64,000 nucleotides of DNA, from contig JBFWMG010000002.1 of the NCBI GenBank assembly GCA_050251715.1, forward strand, positions 62,001-126,000, written 5' to 3'. The position numbers were made by a program, and so were the translations under genes. The stretch comes from JBFWMG01 sp050251715 (GTDB lineage Bacteria > Desulfobacterota > Desulfovibrionia > Desulfovibrionales > Desulfovibrionaceae). Positions within the stretch are counted from its first letter, which is position 1, and every line of letters starts with the position of its first letter. This document shows positions 48,889 to 57,101 of the stretch, piece after piece. A model generated the notes under the pieces. The model had not been told where the DNA came from, made no database searches, and saw only the letters and a program-made list of their open reading frames with translations.

Positions 48889-49287
48889 TTATGGTATCAG
48901 CTTGGCCTCGCGGAGTTTTTCCTGCAACGTGCTGATCTGGATCGGCTTGGTCATATAGCTGGTGGCGCCGCCCTGGAAAAAGGATTCGCACACGCTGCGC
49001 GTGTCGTCGAGCGCGGTAATCATGATGACGCGCACCTCGTCGCCGGGCTTGACCTTGTGCTCGGTCTCCAGGGCGCGGATGGCCTTGAGCGCGGCCTGGC
49101 CGTTCATCACCGGCATCATGATGTCCATGCAGACCAGTTGGAAGGGGGCATTGGCTTCAAGGGCTTCCTTGAATTGTTCCACAGCTTCCTGGCCGTTCAT
49201 GGCGATATGGCAATCCCCGTACGTCTTCAGGACTTTTTCCAGGAATTTGCTGGTCGACGCATTGTCTTCAACGATCATGATTTTCAT
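48889..49287 (-). CDS. CheY-like single-domain response regulator
   Basis: A 132-residue receiver domain. Acidic pocket KIMIVEDN, phospho-acceptor in VCMDIMMPVMNG, switch Thr in VIMITALDD, Lys in YMTKPIQ. Like the regulator at 7614-8045 it has an extended stretch before strand 4 (ALETEHKVKPGDEVR) and an ITALDD-type switch region, so the two are probably paralogues. No output domain and no kinase gene adjacent. GGGGAGAG lies upstream of ATG 49287. Confidence 0.92.
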   Translation of the reverse strand: MKIMIVEDNASTSKFLEKVLKTYGDCHIAMNGQEAVEQFKEALEANAPFQLVCMDIMMPVMNGQAALKAIRALETEHKVKPGDEVRVIMITALDDTRSVCESFFQGGATSYMTKPIQISTLQEKLREAKLIP

Positions 49288-49451
49288 CTGCTCTCTCCCC
49301 GTTGTACACCTGTCAGGCGATTGGGCCCCTCATTATATACGCCACGGGCCGGTTTCTCGCAACCCTTCCCGGATTCGTGGCAAGACGTTGGCGGCCATTG
49401 CCACGGCTGTGGCCGCCATCAGACCGCCTGTCCACGGTGTTCCTCAGGGCG

Positions 49452-49805
49452 TCAGCGTTCAGCGGCGTTTTCGAACACGGCGTCCATGACCAGCAGGGCA
49501 AAGCGCGCCGACACGGTGGCCGGGCCGCCGCCCATCTCGATGCCCACCTCAACCGCCTCCAGCACTTCCTCATAGCTCGCGCCATGGGCCGCGGCTTGCT
49601 CGATGTGCCATTGCATGCACGACTCGCAGTCAATGACCACGGATATGCCCACGGCGATGAGTTCCTTGGCCTTGCGGGCCAGGGCGCCATCGGCATAGGC
49701 CGCCTCTTCCATCTTGAGAAAGGCGGCATAGGTTTTGGAGCCGCGCTTCAGTAGCTTTTGATGCGCGAGCTTGCGGGTGCGGGTCAGTTCCTGCAGGCGA
49801 TCCAT
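49452..49805 (-). CDS. AhpD/carboxymuconolactone decarboxylase-like protein
   Basis: A 117-residue helical protein of the CMD/AhpD family. The redox pair is in VIDCESCMQWHIEQAAAHGAS (CxxC followed by His), as in AhpD-type peroxidase adaptors. The N-terminal part ARKAKELIAVGISV and the later ALLVMDAVFEN also fit. It may reduce peroxides or disulfides in the cytoplasm. GGAGGATATC is upstream of ATG 49805. It stands alone between glgP and the response regulator. Confidence 0.9.
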   Translation of the reverse strand: MDRLQELTRTRKLAHQKLLKRGSKTYAAFLKMEEAAYADGALARKAKELIAVGISVVIDCESCMQWHIEQAAAHGASYEEVLEAVEVGIEMGGGPATVSARFALLVMDAVFENAAER

Positions 49806-49945
49806 GATATCCTCCAGAAGTTCATGTGGATACGTTTAATACGATGGGGAGTGCGTTGCAACGCCAAATCGTGCGCCACAAACTTGTGGCGCATGGGCGG
49901 CCGTTTTGAACGTGCAGCCCATGCGCCACCTAGGGGTGGGTCGGG

Positions 49946-52420
49946 TCAGGGCAGGGGCGTCACGTCCCAGATGTCCCGTGCATATTCGAGTATGGCCCGG
50001 TCGCTGGAGAACTTGCCCATGCGCGCGGTGTTGAGAATGGAACGGCGCGTCCACTCGTGCTGGTCCAGATACAGGTGCGACACGCGCTCTTGCGCCGCGA
50101 CATAGGAGCGGTAGTCGGCCAGCGTCATGTACCAGTCCCCGCCGTCGAGGAGGTTCGAGACGATACCCTTGAACATGTTGGGATCCTCGGGCGAAAACGC
50201 GCCGCCCGCGATCATGTCCAGCACCTGGCGCAGTTCGGGATCCGCCTCGTAGGCGCCGCGCGGGTTGTGCAGGCCCGCCCGTTGCGCGTTGACCTGGTCG
50301 GTGGTGAGGCCGAAAATGAAGATGTTGTCCGCGCCCACCTCTTCCATGATCTCCACATTCGCGCCGTCCAGGGTGCCGATGGTGAGGGCGCCGTTGAGGG
50401 CGAATTTCATGTTGCCCGTGCCCGAAGCCTCCATGCCCGCCGTGGATATCTGCTCCGACAGGTCGGTGGCCGGGACGATGCGTTCGTTGAAGCTGACCGA
50501 ATAGTTGGGCAGGAAAATCAGCTTGAGCTGATCGCCCACCACGGGGTCGTTGTTGACGACCTCGGCCACGTTGCAGGCCAGGCGGATGATCTGCTTGGCC
50601 ATCCAATAGCCCGGAGCGGCCTTGCCGCCGAGCATGACCACGCGGGGCACGCGCGGCGCCTTGTGGTTGGCCTTGATGCGGTTGTAGAGCGTGACCACAT
50701 GCAGGATGTTCAGCAGCTGGCGCTTGTACTCATGGATGCGCTTGACCTGCACGTCGTACATGGCGTCCACGGGAATCGTGAAGCCGAACTCCTTTTTCAG
50801 GTATTTTGCGAGGTTGAGCTTGTTCTGCTTGCGCAGGGTCATCCACTTGCGGCGGAAGGCGCGGTCCTCGGCCATGGGCTCGAGGTTGCGCAGCACGTCC
50901 AGGTTCTTGATCCAGCAGTCGCCGATGGACTCGGTGATGAGTTCGGCGAGCGAGGGATTGGTTTGCAGCAGGAAACGGCGCGGCGTGATGCCATTGGTCT
51001 TGTTGTTGAACCGCTCCGGGTAGATTTCGTACAGGTCGCGGAACACCACCTTCTTGATGATTTCCGTGTGCAGCGCGGCCACGCCGTTGACCGAGTGGCT
51101 GCCCACAACGGCCAGATAGGCCATGCGCACATAGCGCACCGGGCCTTCCTCGATGATGGACAGCTTGCGCATCCTGTCCACATCGCCGGGGAAGCGCTGT
51201 GCGATTTCCTCCAGGAAACGGCGGTTGATTTCGTAGATGATCATCATGTGCCGGGGCAGGAGGCGCTGCACCATGTCGACAGGCCATTTCTCCAGCGCTT
51301 CCGGCAGGATGGTGTGGTTGGTATAGGCGAACGTGCGCACGCAGATGTCCCAGGCGCTGTCCCAGTCGAGCATCTCCTCGTCCAAGAGGATGCGCATGAG
51401 CTCCGGAATGGCGATGGCCGGGTGGGTCTCGTTCAGCTGGATGACCGCCTCGTTGGGGATTTCGCTGAGGCTCTTCACCTTTTTGCGGTGGCGGCGCATG
51501 ATGTCCTGCAACGTTGCGGAAACAAGGAAGTATTGCTGGCGGAAGCGCAGCTCCTTGCCTTCGTCCGACTCGTCGTTTGGATAGAGCACCATGGAGATGT
51601 TTTCACTCTTGATGGTGGCCTGGAGCGCGCCCACGTAGTCGCCGGTGTTGAAATAGTCGAGGTTGAACCCCTTGCTCGACTTGGCCGCCCACAGGCGCAT
51701 GTTGGACACGTAGCCGTTCTGGTAGCCCGGCACCAGGATGTCGCAGGCCATGGCCTTGACCTCGTCGCCGCCTTCCCAGGCAAAACGGTCGCGGCCTTCG
51801 GGGTCGGTCCAGTGGCGTACATGGCCATGGAAGCGCACGGTGAACAGGTTGTGCGGGCGGCTGAACTCCCACACGTTGCCAAAGCGCATCCAGTTGTCGG
51901 CCTGCTCGATCTGGGCGTTGTTCTCGATGAGCTGGCGGAAGATGCCATAGGAATAGCGGATGCCGTAGCCATAGCCAGGGATCTTGATCGTGGCCATGGA
52001 GTCGGTGTAGCACGAGGCGAGCCGCCCCAGGCCGCCGTTGCCCAGGCCGGGTTCCGGTTCCACCTCCGCCACTTCCTCAAGGGTGAAGCCGAAATTCTTC
52101 ACCGCGTCCTCGGCAATCTTTTCAAGGCCCATGTTGATGATGTTGTTCATGAGGAACGGGCCGGGCAAAAACTCCAGCGAGATGTAGTACACCCGCTTGA
52201 CCTTGTGCTGGTAATAGCTCTGCTGCGTGCGTATCCACTCGCGGATCATGTAGTCGCGCACGGCATAGGAAAGTCCCCAATAGACATTCGCCTTTCCCGC
52301 CCGTTCACAGTCAAAGCCCATGCTCGATACGATGTGCCATGATATGCTTTCCGTCATATCCTGGCCTTCGGGGATTTTTTTAACAATGGGACAGGCTTTT
52401 GCTAGCTCTTCACCCAACAT
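49946..52420 (-). CDS. glgP: Glycogen/starch phosphorylase
   Basis: An 824-residue glycogen phosphorylase, releasing glucose-1-phosphate from alpha-glucan. The pyridoxal-phosphate region is EASGTGNMKFALNGALTIGTLDGANVE with the conserved Lys; other landmarks are EVEPEPGLGNGGLGRLASCY, GYGIRYSYGIF, FNLDYFNTGDY and VKRIHEYKRQLLN. Length and order match bacterial and eukaryotic phosphorylases. AAGGAG lies about 13 bases upstream of ATG 52420. It is single on its strand; no other glycogen gene is in the window. It indicates storage polysaccharide use, known in Desulfovibrio. Confidence 0.97.
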   Translation of the reverse strand: MLGEELAKACPIVKKIPEGQDMTESISWHIVSSMGFDCERAGKANVYWGLSYAVRDYMIREWIRTQQSYYQHKVKRVYYISLEFLPGPFLMNNIINMGLEKIAEDAVKNFGFTLEEVAEVEPEPGLGNGGLGRLASCYTDSMATIKIPGYGYGIRYSYGIFRQLIENNAQIEQADNWMRFGNVWEFSRPHNLFTVRFHGHVRHWTDPEGRDRFAWEGGDEVKAMACDILVPGYQNGYVSNMRLWAAKSSKGFNLDYFNTGDYVGALQATIKSENISMVLYPNDESDEGKELRFRQQYFLVSATLQDIMRRHRKKVKSLSEIPNEAVIQLNETHPAIAIPELMRILLDEEMLDWDSAWDICVRTFAYTNHTILPEALEKWPVDMVQRLLPRHMMIIYEINRRFLEEIAQRFPGDVDRMRKLSIIEEGPVRYVRMAYLAVVGSHSVNGVAALHTEIIKKVVFRDLYEIYPERFNNKTNGITPRRFLLQTNPSLAELITESIGDCWIKNLDVLRNLEPMAEDRAFRRKWMTLRKQNKLNLAKYLKKEFGFTIPVDAMYDVQVKRIHEYKRQLLNILHVVTLYNRIKANHKAPRVPRVVMLGGKAAPGYWMAKQIIRLACNVAEVVNNDPVVGDQLKLIFLPNYSVSFNERIVPATDLSEQISTAGMEASGTGNMKFALNGALTIGTLDGANVEIMEEVGADNIFIFGLTTDQVNAQRAGLHNPRGAYEADPELRQVLDMIAGGAFSPEDPNMFKGIVSNLLDGGDWYMTLADYRSYVAAQERVSHLYLDQHEWTRRSILNTARMGKFSSDRAILEYARDIWDVTPLP

Positions 52421-52709
52421 GGCGGCGTTGCTCCTTGGTTATGGCAGTGTCACATGGACCGGCGCGTGCAGTGCGAAGACATCCGGCCGATTCTTCCCCC
52501 CGCGGGATGCCGCTTGCGCGGCCATCACGACATTTCTTCAATTTCTTAATAGAATATTTACCATTTGGGCATCCAGGTCAAGGGGCATTAAGCCCTTGCG
52601 TGGCAGGGCCGGATGGCATACCCCTAGCACTCCCGACGGCGCTGGGCGCCGTGCGGGCTGGTGAAAAACCGCCAGCCCGGGAGTACAAGGCATGCAGGGA
52701 GGTTGCGCT

Positions 52710-54032
52710 ATGGTGTCGACGGCGAGAGTGGCGGTGGTGGGCGCGGGGCTGGCGGGCTGCGAATGCGCCATGCGCCTTGCCCGGCAGGGGGTGGGCGTCA
52801 CCTTGTTCGAAATGAAGCCTGTCCGGTTTTCGCCCGCGCACACCAGCGAGTCGTTGGCCGAGCTGGTCTGCTCCAACTCCCTGCGGTCGGACGAACTCGC
52901 CTCGGGCGTGGGGCTGCTCAAGCAGGAAATGCGCGAGCTGGGCAGCCTGGTCATGGAAGCGGCCGAGGCCACGCGCGTGCCCGCCGGAAAAGCCCTGGCC
53001 GTGGACCGCGACCTCTTTGCCGCGCACATCACCCGCGCCGTGCGGGCCGAACCCGGCATCACCCTGGTGCGCCAGGAGATCGCGGGCCTCGACGACCCGG
53101 CCCTGGCCGGATTCGAGGCCGTTGTCGTGGCCGCCGGTCCCCTGGCCGGCGACGGCCTGGCCGCCAGCCTGGCCGTGGCCGTGGGCTCGGACTCCCTCTA
53201 TTTCTACGACGCCATAGCCCCCATCGTCAGCACCGATTCCGTGAACATGGACATCGCCTTCTGGGGGTCGCGCTACGCGCCCGAGGAGCACGATTACCTC
53301 AACTGCCCCATGAACAAGGAAGAGTATTTCCGTTTTCTGGAAGCCCTGCGCGCTGCGGAAAAAGTGCCCAGCCGCGATTTTGAGAAGGAGATCCATTTCG
53401 AGGGGTGCATGCCCATCGAAGCCCTGGCCGAGCGCGGCGACCGCACCCTGTCCTTTGGCCCGTTCAAGCCGGTGGGGCTGGACAACCCGCGCACCGGCCG
53501 CTGGGGCTACGCCGTGGTCCAGCTGCGGCCCGAGAACAAGGAAAAGACCGCCTGCAACCTGGTGGGCTGCCAGACCAAGCTCACCTATCCCGAGCAGGAC
53601 CGCGTCTTCCGCCTCATCCCCGGCCTGGAGAACGCCGAATTCCTGCGCTTTGGCAGCATGCACCGCAACACCTTTGTGGACGCCCCCCGCGTGCTCACCC
53701 CGGACCTGGAACTGCTGGCACGGCCCGGCGTCTTCCTGGCCGGGCAGATCACGGGTGTGGAGGGCTATGTGGAATCCGCGGCCTGCGGCCTGTGGTGCGG
53801 CATGCTGCTGGCCGCCAAACTCACGGGCCGCGTCCTGCCCCAGCCGCCGCAAGAAAGCGCCCTGGGCGCGCTGCTCGGCCACCTGCGTTCGGAGCAACTC
53901 CCGTTCCAGCCTTCCAACGTCAATTTCGGCCTCATGCCGCCGCTGGAAATGCGCGGCAAGAAGCGCGACCGCAAGGCCATGCACGCGCAACGCGCCCGCA
54001 CCGCCTTTGTCGCGTGGCTGGCGGCCTGCTGA
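52710..54032 (+). CDS. trmFO: tRNA (uracil-54-C5)-methyltransferase TrmFO
   Basis: A 440-residue FAD-dependent enzyme that makes m5U54 in tRNA using methylenetetrahydrofolate. FAD-binding ARVAVVGAGLAGCECAMRLARQG at the N-terminus, then LFEMKPVRFSPAHTSESLAELVCSNSLRSDE, typical of TrmFO/Gid. Also VPAGKALAVDRD and, near the end, GVFLAGQITGVEGYVESAACG. GGGAGG lies at 52697-52702, giving ATG 52710 as the start; an in-frame ATG at 52692 is too early for that site. It is divergent from glgP. Confidence 0.96.
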   Translation: MVSTARVAVVGAGLAGCECAMRLARQGVGVTLFEMKPVRFSPAHTSESLAELVCSNSLRSDELASGVGLLKQEMRELGSLVMEAAEATRVPAGKALAVDRDLFAAHITRAVRAEPGITLVRQEIAGLDDPALAGFEAVVVAAGPLAGDGLAASLAVAVGSDSLYFYDAIAPIVSTDSVNMDIAFWGSRYAPEEHDYLNCPMNKEEYFRFLEALRAAEKVPSRDFEKEIHFEGCMPIEALAERGDRTLSFGPFKPVGLDNPRTGRWGYAVVQLRPENKEKTACNLVGCQTKLTYPEQDRVFRLIPGLENAEFLRFGSMHRNTFVDAPRVLTPDLELLARPGVFLAGQITGVEGYVESAACGLWCGMLLAAKLTGRVLPQPPQESALGALLGHLRSEQLPFQPSNVNFGLMPPLEMRGKKRDRKAMHAQRARTAFVAWLAAC

Positions 54033-54131
54033 TGCGCCTCGGCGCGGAACCGATCAGGAAACCACTGTGACGGGGCATCGCGGGGGCGGGGTGGAGAAGG
54101 CGAGGGCAAGGTGCGCGTGCGCACCCGGCCG

Positions 54132-55058
54132 TCATGAAGGACGCGCTGTCAGGCCGTAGGTAAAGGGCGTATTCCCGAAAAAGGCATCGAGCAGCGCCCG
54201 TCTGAAATCCCCAGAGACCTCTTCCGGCCTGATGGTCACCCCCTGCTCCAGGACGAGGTGCAGGACGAGAAAGCTGAAGAACGTTTTCCCCAGGACCGGC
54301 CGCATCCCGAGGAAATGGATGGCGAGATTGGTGAGCATGTCCCAGCTGCATGGGGTGCCGCCGTATGCCGCCGGAGCCTTGTGCGGCTCGAACAGTTCCA
54401 GCCCGGCGTCGGCCTGGTACCTGTTCAGCACAAAGGTGAAGAAATCCAGTATGCCGTCCATCCTGGCCATTGTCTCGGAATCCCCCCAGTACATGATGTC
54501 GGAGAATTTCCCGCCCACGTCGAAGTGCGGCATGATGGAGGCTATGGGGATGTGGGGCGCGTAGATGGCCTGGCGCAATGGCTTGAGAATGTTGGGGGCA
54601 GCCGGAAGGTGGTGCCAGCTCTGGAACACGACGCCTGGATTGCCGAAAAAGGGGGCCAGCACGAACGGCGTGCAGATGAGCACGTCGCTGCGCAGGCGGA
54701 TGACGAGATCGTACGTGAACCCGTGCTCCTTTTCGTGGTTCCCGCGCAGTGCGTCGCATCGGACGACCTTCCAGAACATGGAAAGTATCTGGTAGTAATA
54801 ATAGGGCTGTTCGCTGCCGTAGACCTCCATCCGCTTGAGCATGCCGCCGTACAAGGCGCGCACCTCCTCTTCATCGAGGGGCATGTCCCTGAGGGATGCG
54901 TGGCCGCCGTACAGCGCGGCGACCCGCGCCCTGGCCTGGTCTTCGTTCCGGTAGGCGCGCAATACGTCGATCACCTCTTGCCGGGGGGGCGCGTCCGGGT
55001 ATCCGGCGTCGCTATGGGACGTCAACGTTCCGTCAACGTCGAAAATGATCTTGTTCAT
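54132..55058 (-). CDS. Protein with HAD motif I followed by an unrecognised glycosyltransferase-like part
   Basis: A 308-residue protein. The first ~20 residues read IIFDVDGTLTSHSDAG, a clean HAD-superfamily motif I, but motifs II-IV of HAD phosphatases are not apparent. The remainder contains YDLVIRLRSDVLICTPFVLAPFF and an acidic-aromatic pattern reminiscent of uncharacterised capsule/LPS glycosyltransferase-like proteins. It may therefore be a fusion or a degenerate phosphatase. No signal peptide. ATG 55058 (MNKIIFDVDG) is the natural start. Neighbours (trmFO, a lipoprotein) give no functional hint. I cannot name a function. Confidence 0.7.
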   Translation of the reverse strand: MNKIIFDVDGTLTSHSDAGYPDAPPRQEVIDVLRAYRNEDQARARVAALYGGHASLRDMPLDEEEVRALYGGMLKRMEVYGSEQPYYYYQILSMFWKVVRCDALRGNHEKEHGFTYDLVIRLRSDVLICTPFVLAPFFGNPGVVFQSWHHLPAAPNILKPLRQAIYAPHIPIASIMPHFDVGGKFSDIMYWGDSETMARMDGILDFFTFVLNRYQADAGLELFEPHKAPAAYGGTPCSWDMLTNLAIHFLGMRPVLGKTFFSFLVLHLVLEQGVTIRPEEVSGDFRRALLDAFFGNTPFTYGLTARPS

Positions 55059-55417
55059 GACTGTTGGCCCATGCCGGTTTTTCCCATTGGTTCGGCTATA
55101 TTGCCGACGCAATGCCAAAATCATGCCAATACGGGCCATGCAGCGCCGTTGGTGTGCCGTAGCCTGTCACGGCGGGAAAAGATGTCCAACTTCACATCGG
55201 GTAGGGTATGTTGCAGCGTCAGGCGGGGGAGGTCGGATGCATCTGAACCAGGGAGCCGATGGTCGGCGTCTTCCCGTGTCCGGGGGGATGTGGCACCATC
55301 GTGCCGTGCGTTCCATGTGGCGGGGGCATGGCCCGGCGGCGGCCGCGACGAGGGACATTATGCCGCCCGCCCTTAAGTATTTCCGAAACCAACCGAACTG
55401 AAAGGAGAACACGGCGC
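55059..55417. other. Divergent gap upstream of leader ORF and lipoprotein
   Basis: No supported gene. An AT-richer stretch at 55370-55400 precedes the strong ribosome site at 55401-55407. Promoters for both directions should lie here, but I cannot point to one with confidence. Confidence 0.5.
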
Positions 55418-55471
55418 ATGCCTTTGGGCGTGCCGCCGATGAACATCAACGATTACAGGATGCTGCCATGA
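55418..55471 (+). CDS. Possible 17-codon leader ORF
   Basis: Reads MPLGVPPMNINDYRMLP and stop. It is preceded by a strong ribosome site AAAGGAG at 55401-55407, and its TGA overlaps the ATG of the downstream lipoprotein gene as ATGA. The lipoprotein itself has only a weak site, so its translation may depend on this leader. The peptide has no recognised family. An equally simple reading is that the site merely loads ribosomes that reinitiate downstream. Confidence 0.45.
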   Translation: MPLGVPPMNINDYRMLP

Positions 55472-56166
55472 AGATGCCCCCGACCTCCCGGCTGCTGGCC
55501 GCCACCGTTTGCCTGGCGTTGCTCCTTGCCTCGGGCTGCTATACCCGCAAGCCCGTGGGCATCGGCTACAAAAATACCGAGCAGCACAGCATGCAGTCCG
55601 CCTACCACTGGGAGGTGCTCGCCGCCGATGTGGCGGCGCAAATCGTCAAGGCGGTCAAGGATCGCGACGACATCGTCTACCGCCCCCTCTACGTGGTGCC
55701 GCCCAACGAAACCCCCTTTGCGCGCGGATTCCACGAGCTGCTCACGTCGGAACTCGTCAAGCGCGGCCAACTCGTGTCCGTGGAAGAGGAGGACAGCCTG
55801 ACCGTCCACTACCGGGTCATGGGTGTGGAGCACGACGAGGAGGGGCAAAACCCGATCAAGAGCCTGCCGCCCGGCACGGGCACGGCCTTGCCGCTGGGCA
55901 TCCTCGTGCTGCGCAACATGCCCGGCGCGGACGCCTTCCTTCTTGCCGCATCGGCCATGGGCAGCGTGTTCGACATGGCCAATGGCTACTACCAGGGTTT
56001 CCCGGCCACGGAGATCATCATCACCACCGACCTGACCTATAACAATAAGTATGTGGTGCACACGTCCGACATCTATTACATCGAAGAACCGGAAATGGCC
56101 CAGTACACCGAGCCGTTCAAGTCTCAAGCCTTCACGCCGCGCACCATGAAGATCGTGGCGCAATAA
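55468..56166 (+). CDS. FlgO-like lipoprotein
   Basis: A 232-residue lipoprotein: MKMPPTSRLLAATVCLALLLASGC has the lipobox ASGC. The mature part (YHWEVLAADVAAQIVKAVKDRDD... PFARGFHELLTSELVKRGQLVSVEEEDSLTVHYRV) follows the pattern of FlgO-type domains in outline: an Ala-rich helix, a PF-x-R-xF helix and an outer strand region; the similarity is my inference. It is separated from the FlgO protein by 10 bases, so both are one operon. Likely outer-membrane anchored. ATG 55468 overlaps the leader ORF stop. Confidence 0.75.
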   Translation: MKMPPTSRLLAATVCLALLLASGCYTRKPVGIGYKNTEQHSMQSAYHWEVLAADVAAQIVKAVKDRDDIVYRPLYVVPPNETPFARGFHELLTSELVKRGQLVSVEEEDSLTVHYRVMGVEHDEEGQNPIKSLPPGTGTALPLGILVLRNMPGADAFLLAASAMGSVFDMANGYYQGFPATEIIITTDLTYNNKYVVHTSDIYYIEEPEMAQYTEPFKSQAFTPRTMKIVAQ

Positions 56167-56176
56167 GGAGCCTGCC

Positions 56177-56998
56177 ATGGCCCGCATAATCCGTCTTCTC
56201 GTTCTGGCCGCCCTGTGCGTCACCGTGTTCGCCGCCGTGGCCATGGCCAGACAGCCCGAATCCGTGGTGCAGGGATATGATGCGGCGTCGGCCCAGCCCA
56301 GCCCCGCCGCGGGTCTGTTGACCGCCAATCTCTACGCCGCCGACGCCCTGGCCGCCAACATGGCCGGGCGCATGGACGCGCGCGGCCTCATCGTGGCGGC
56401 CACCCTGGTCAACCTCACGTCCCTGGACAACGAGGTTCCCTTTGGCCGTGTCGTCAGCCAGCAGATCGCGTCGCGGCTCATCGAGCACGGCTTCAAGGTC
56501 GTGGAAATGCGCATGCGCGAGTCCATGGCCCTGCGCCCCAGCCAGGGGGAATTTTTGCTCTCGCGCGATGCCGCCCAGATCGCGCAGGACACGTTCAGCG
56601 CCGAATACGCCCTCTTGGGCTTTTATGAAGCCACTCGGGACGAGGTGTATGTTTCGTTGCGCCTTGCCCGTCTCGACACCCGCGCCGTGATCGCGGCCTA
56701 CGAGTACACGCTGGCCAACGACCTGTCCGTCCACCGCCTTCTGGACACCACGCCCACGGACGCCCTGTGGCGCGCGCATGTGCGCCGCCGTCCCGAGGCC
56801 GTGCTTGCCGCGCCCGCCATGGCGGCGTCGGCCATGACACCCCCTGTCCAGGCCGCGCGGCGCGTGGCGCCCGCCGCCATCCTGGAACCGCCCACGCAGG
56901 TGGCGCCGCCCACGCGCCTGGGGCCGGGCGCGGTGCCCGAGCGTGATCTGCCCGCCAATTTCCCGGCCCTGTCGCCGCCCACGGACATCGCGCATTAG
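56177..56998 (+). CDS. FlgO-domain exported protein
   Basis: A 273-residue exported protein. Signal MARIIRLLVLAALCVTVFAAVAMA, cut before RQP. Residues ~40-195 are a FlgO domain (LYAADALAANMAGRMDARGLIVAATLV ... PFGRVVSQQIASRLIEHGFKVVEMRMRESMALRPSQGEFLLSRD ... VYVSLRLARL), very like the protein at 17523-18851 but without the OmpA part. The tail is Pro/Ala rich. AAGGAG precedes ATG 56177. Its stop TAG (56996-56998) is inside a 107-bp repeat that also contains the stop of the convergent gene. Flagellar-associated or envelope role is inferred from Vibrio FlgO. Confidence 0.87.
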   Translation: MARIIRLLVLAALCVTVFAAVAMARQPESVVQGYDAASAQPSPAAGLLTANLYAADALAANMAGRMDARGLIVAATLVNLTSLDNEVPFGRVVSQQIASRLIEHGFKVVEMRMRESMALRPSQGEFLLSRDAAQIAQDTFSAEYALLGFYEATRDEVYVSLRLARLDTRAVIAAYEYTLANDLSVHRLLDTTPTDALWRAHVRRRPEAVLAAPAMAASAMTPPVQAARRVAPAAILEPPTQVAPPTRLGPGAVPERDLPANFPALSPPTDIAH

Positions 56999-57101
56999 AG
57001 AGTCTTAATTTTGAAAAAGATCAGATGGGCATATGCATTTTGTTGAAATAATGTTTCATTATTTCAAATGTTCGCATTGTTTCAATGCGAACATGCGCTA
57101 G
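56995..57101. repeat. 107-bp intergenic repeat, copy 5
   Basis: Begins TTAGAGAGTC and ends ATGCGCTAG, with the hairpins TTGAAATAATG-TTT-CATTATTTCAA and TTCGCATTG-TTT-CAATGCGAA intact. It contains the stop codons of both convergent neighbours: TAG 56996-56998 of the FlgO gene and CTA 57098-57100 of the HD-GYP-like gene. Confidence 0.9.

Noticed and set aside
50057..52342. 761-residue plus-strand frame opposite glgP
   Set aside because: Shadow of glycogen phosphorylase; Val/His/Asp-rich composition typical of antisense high-GC frames.
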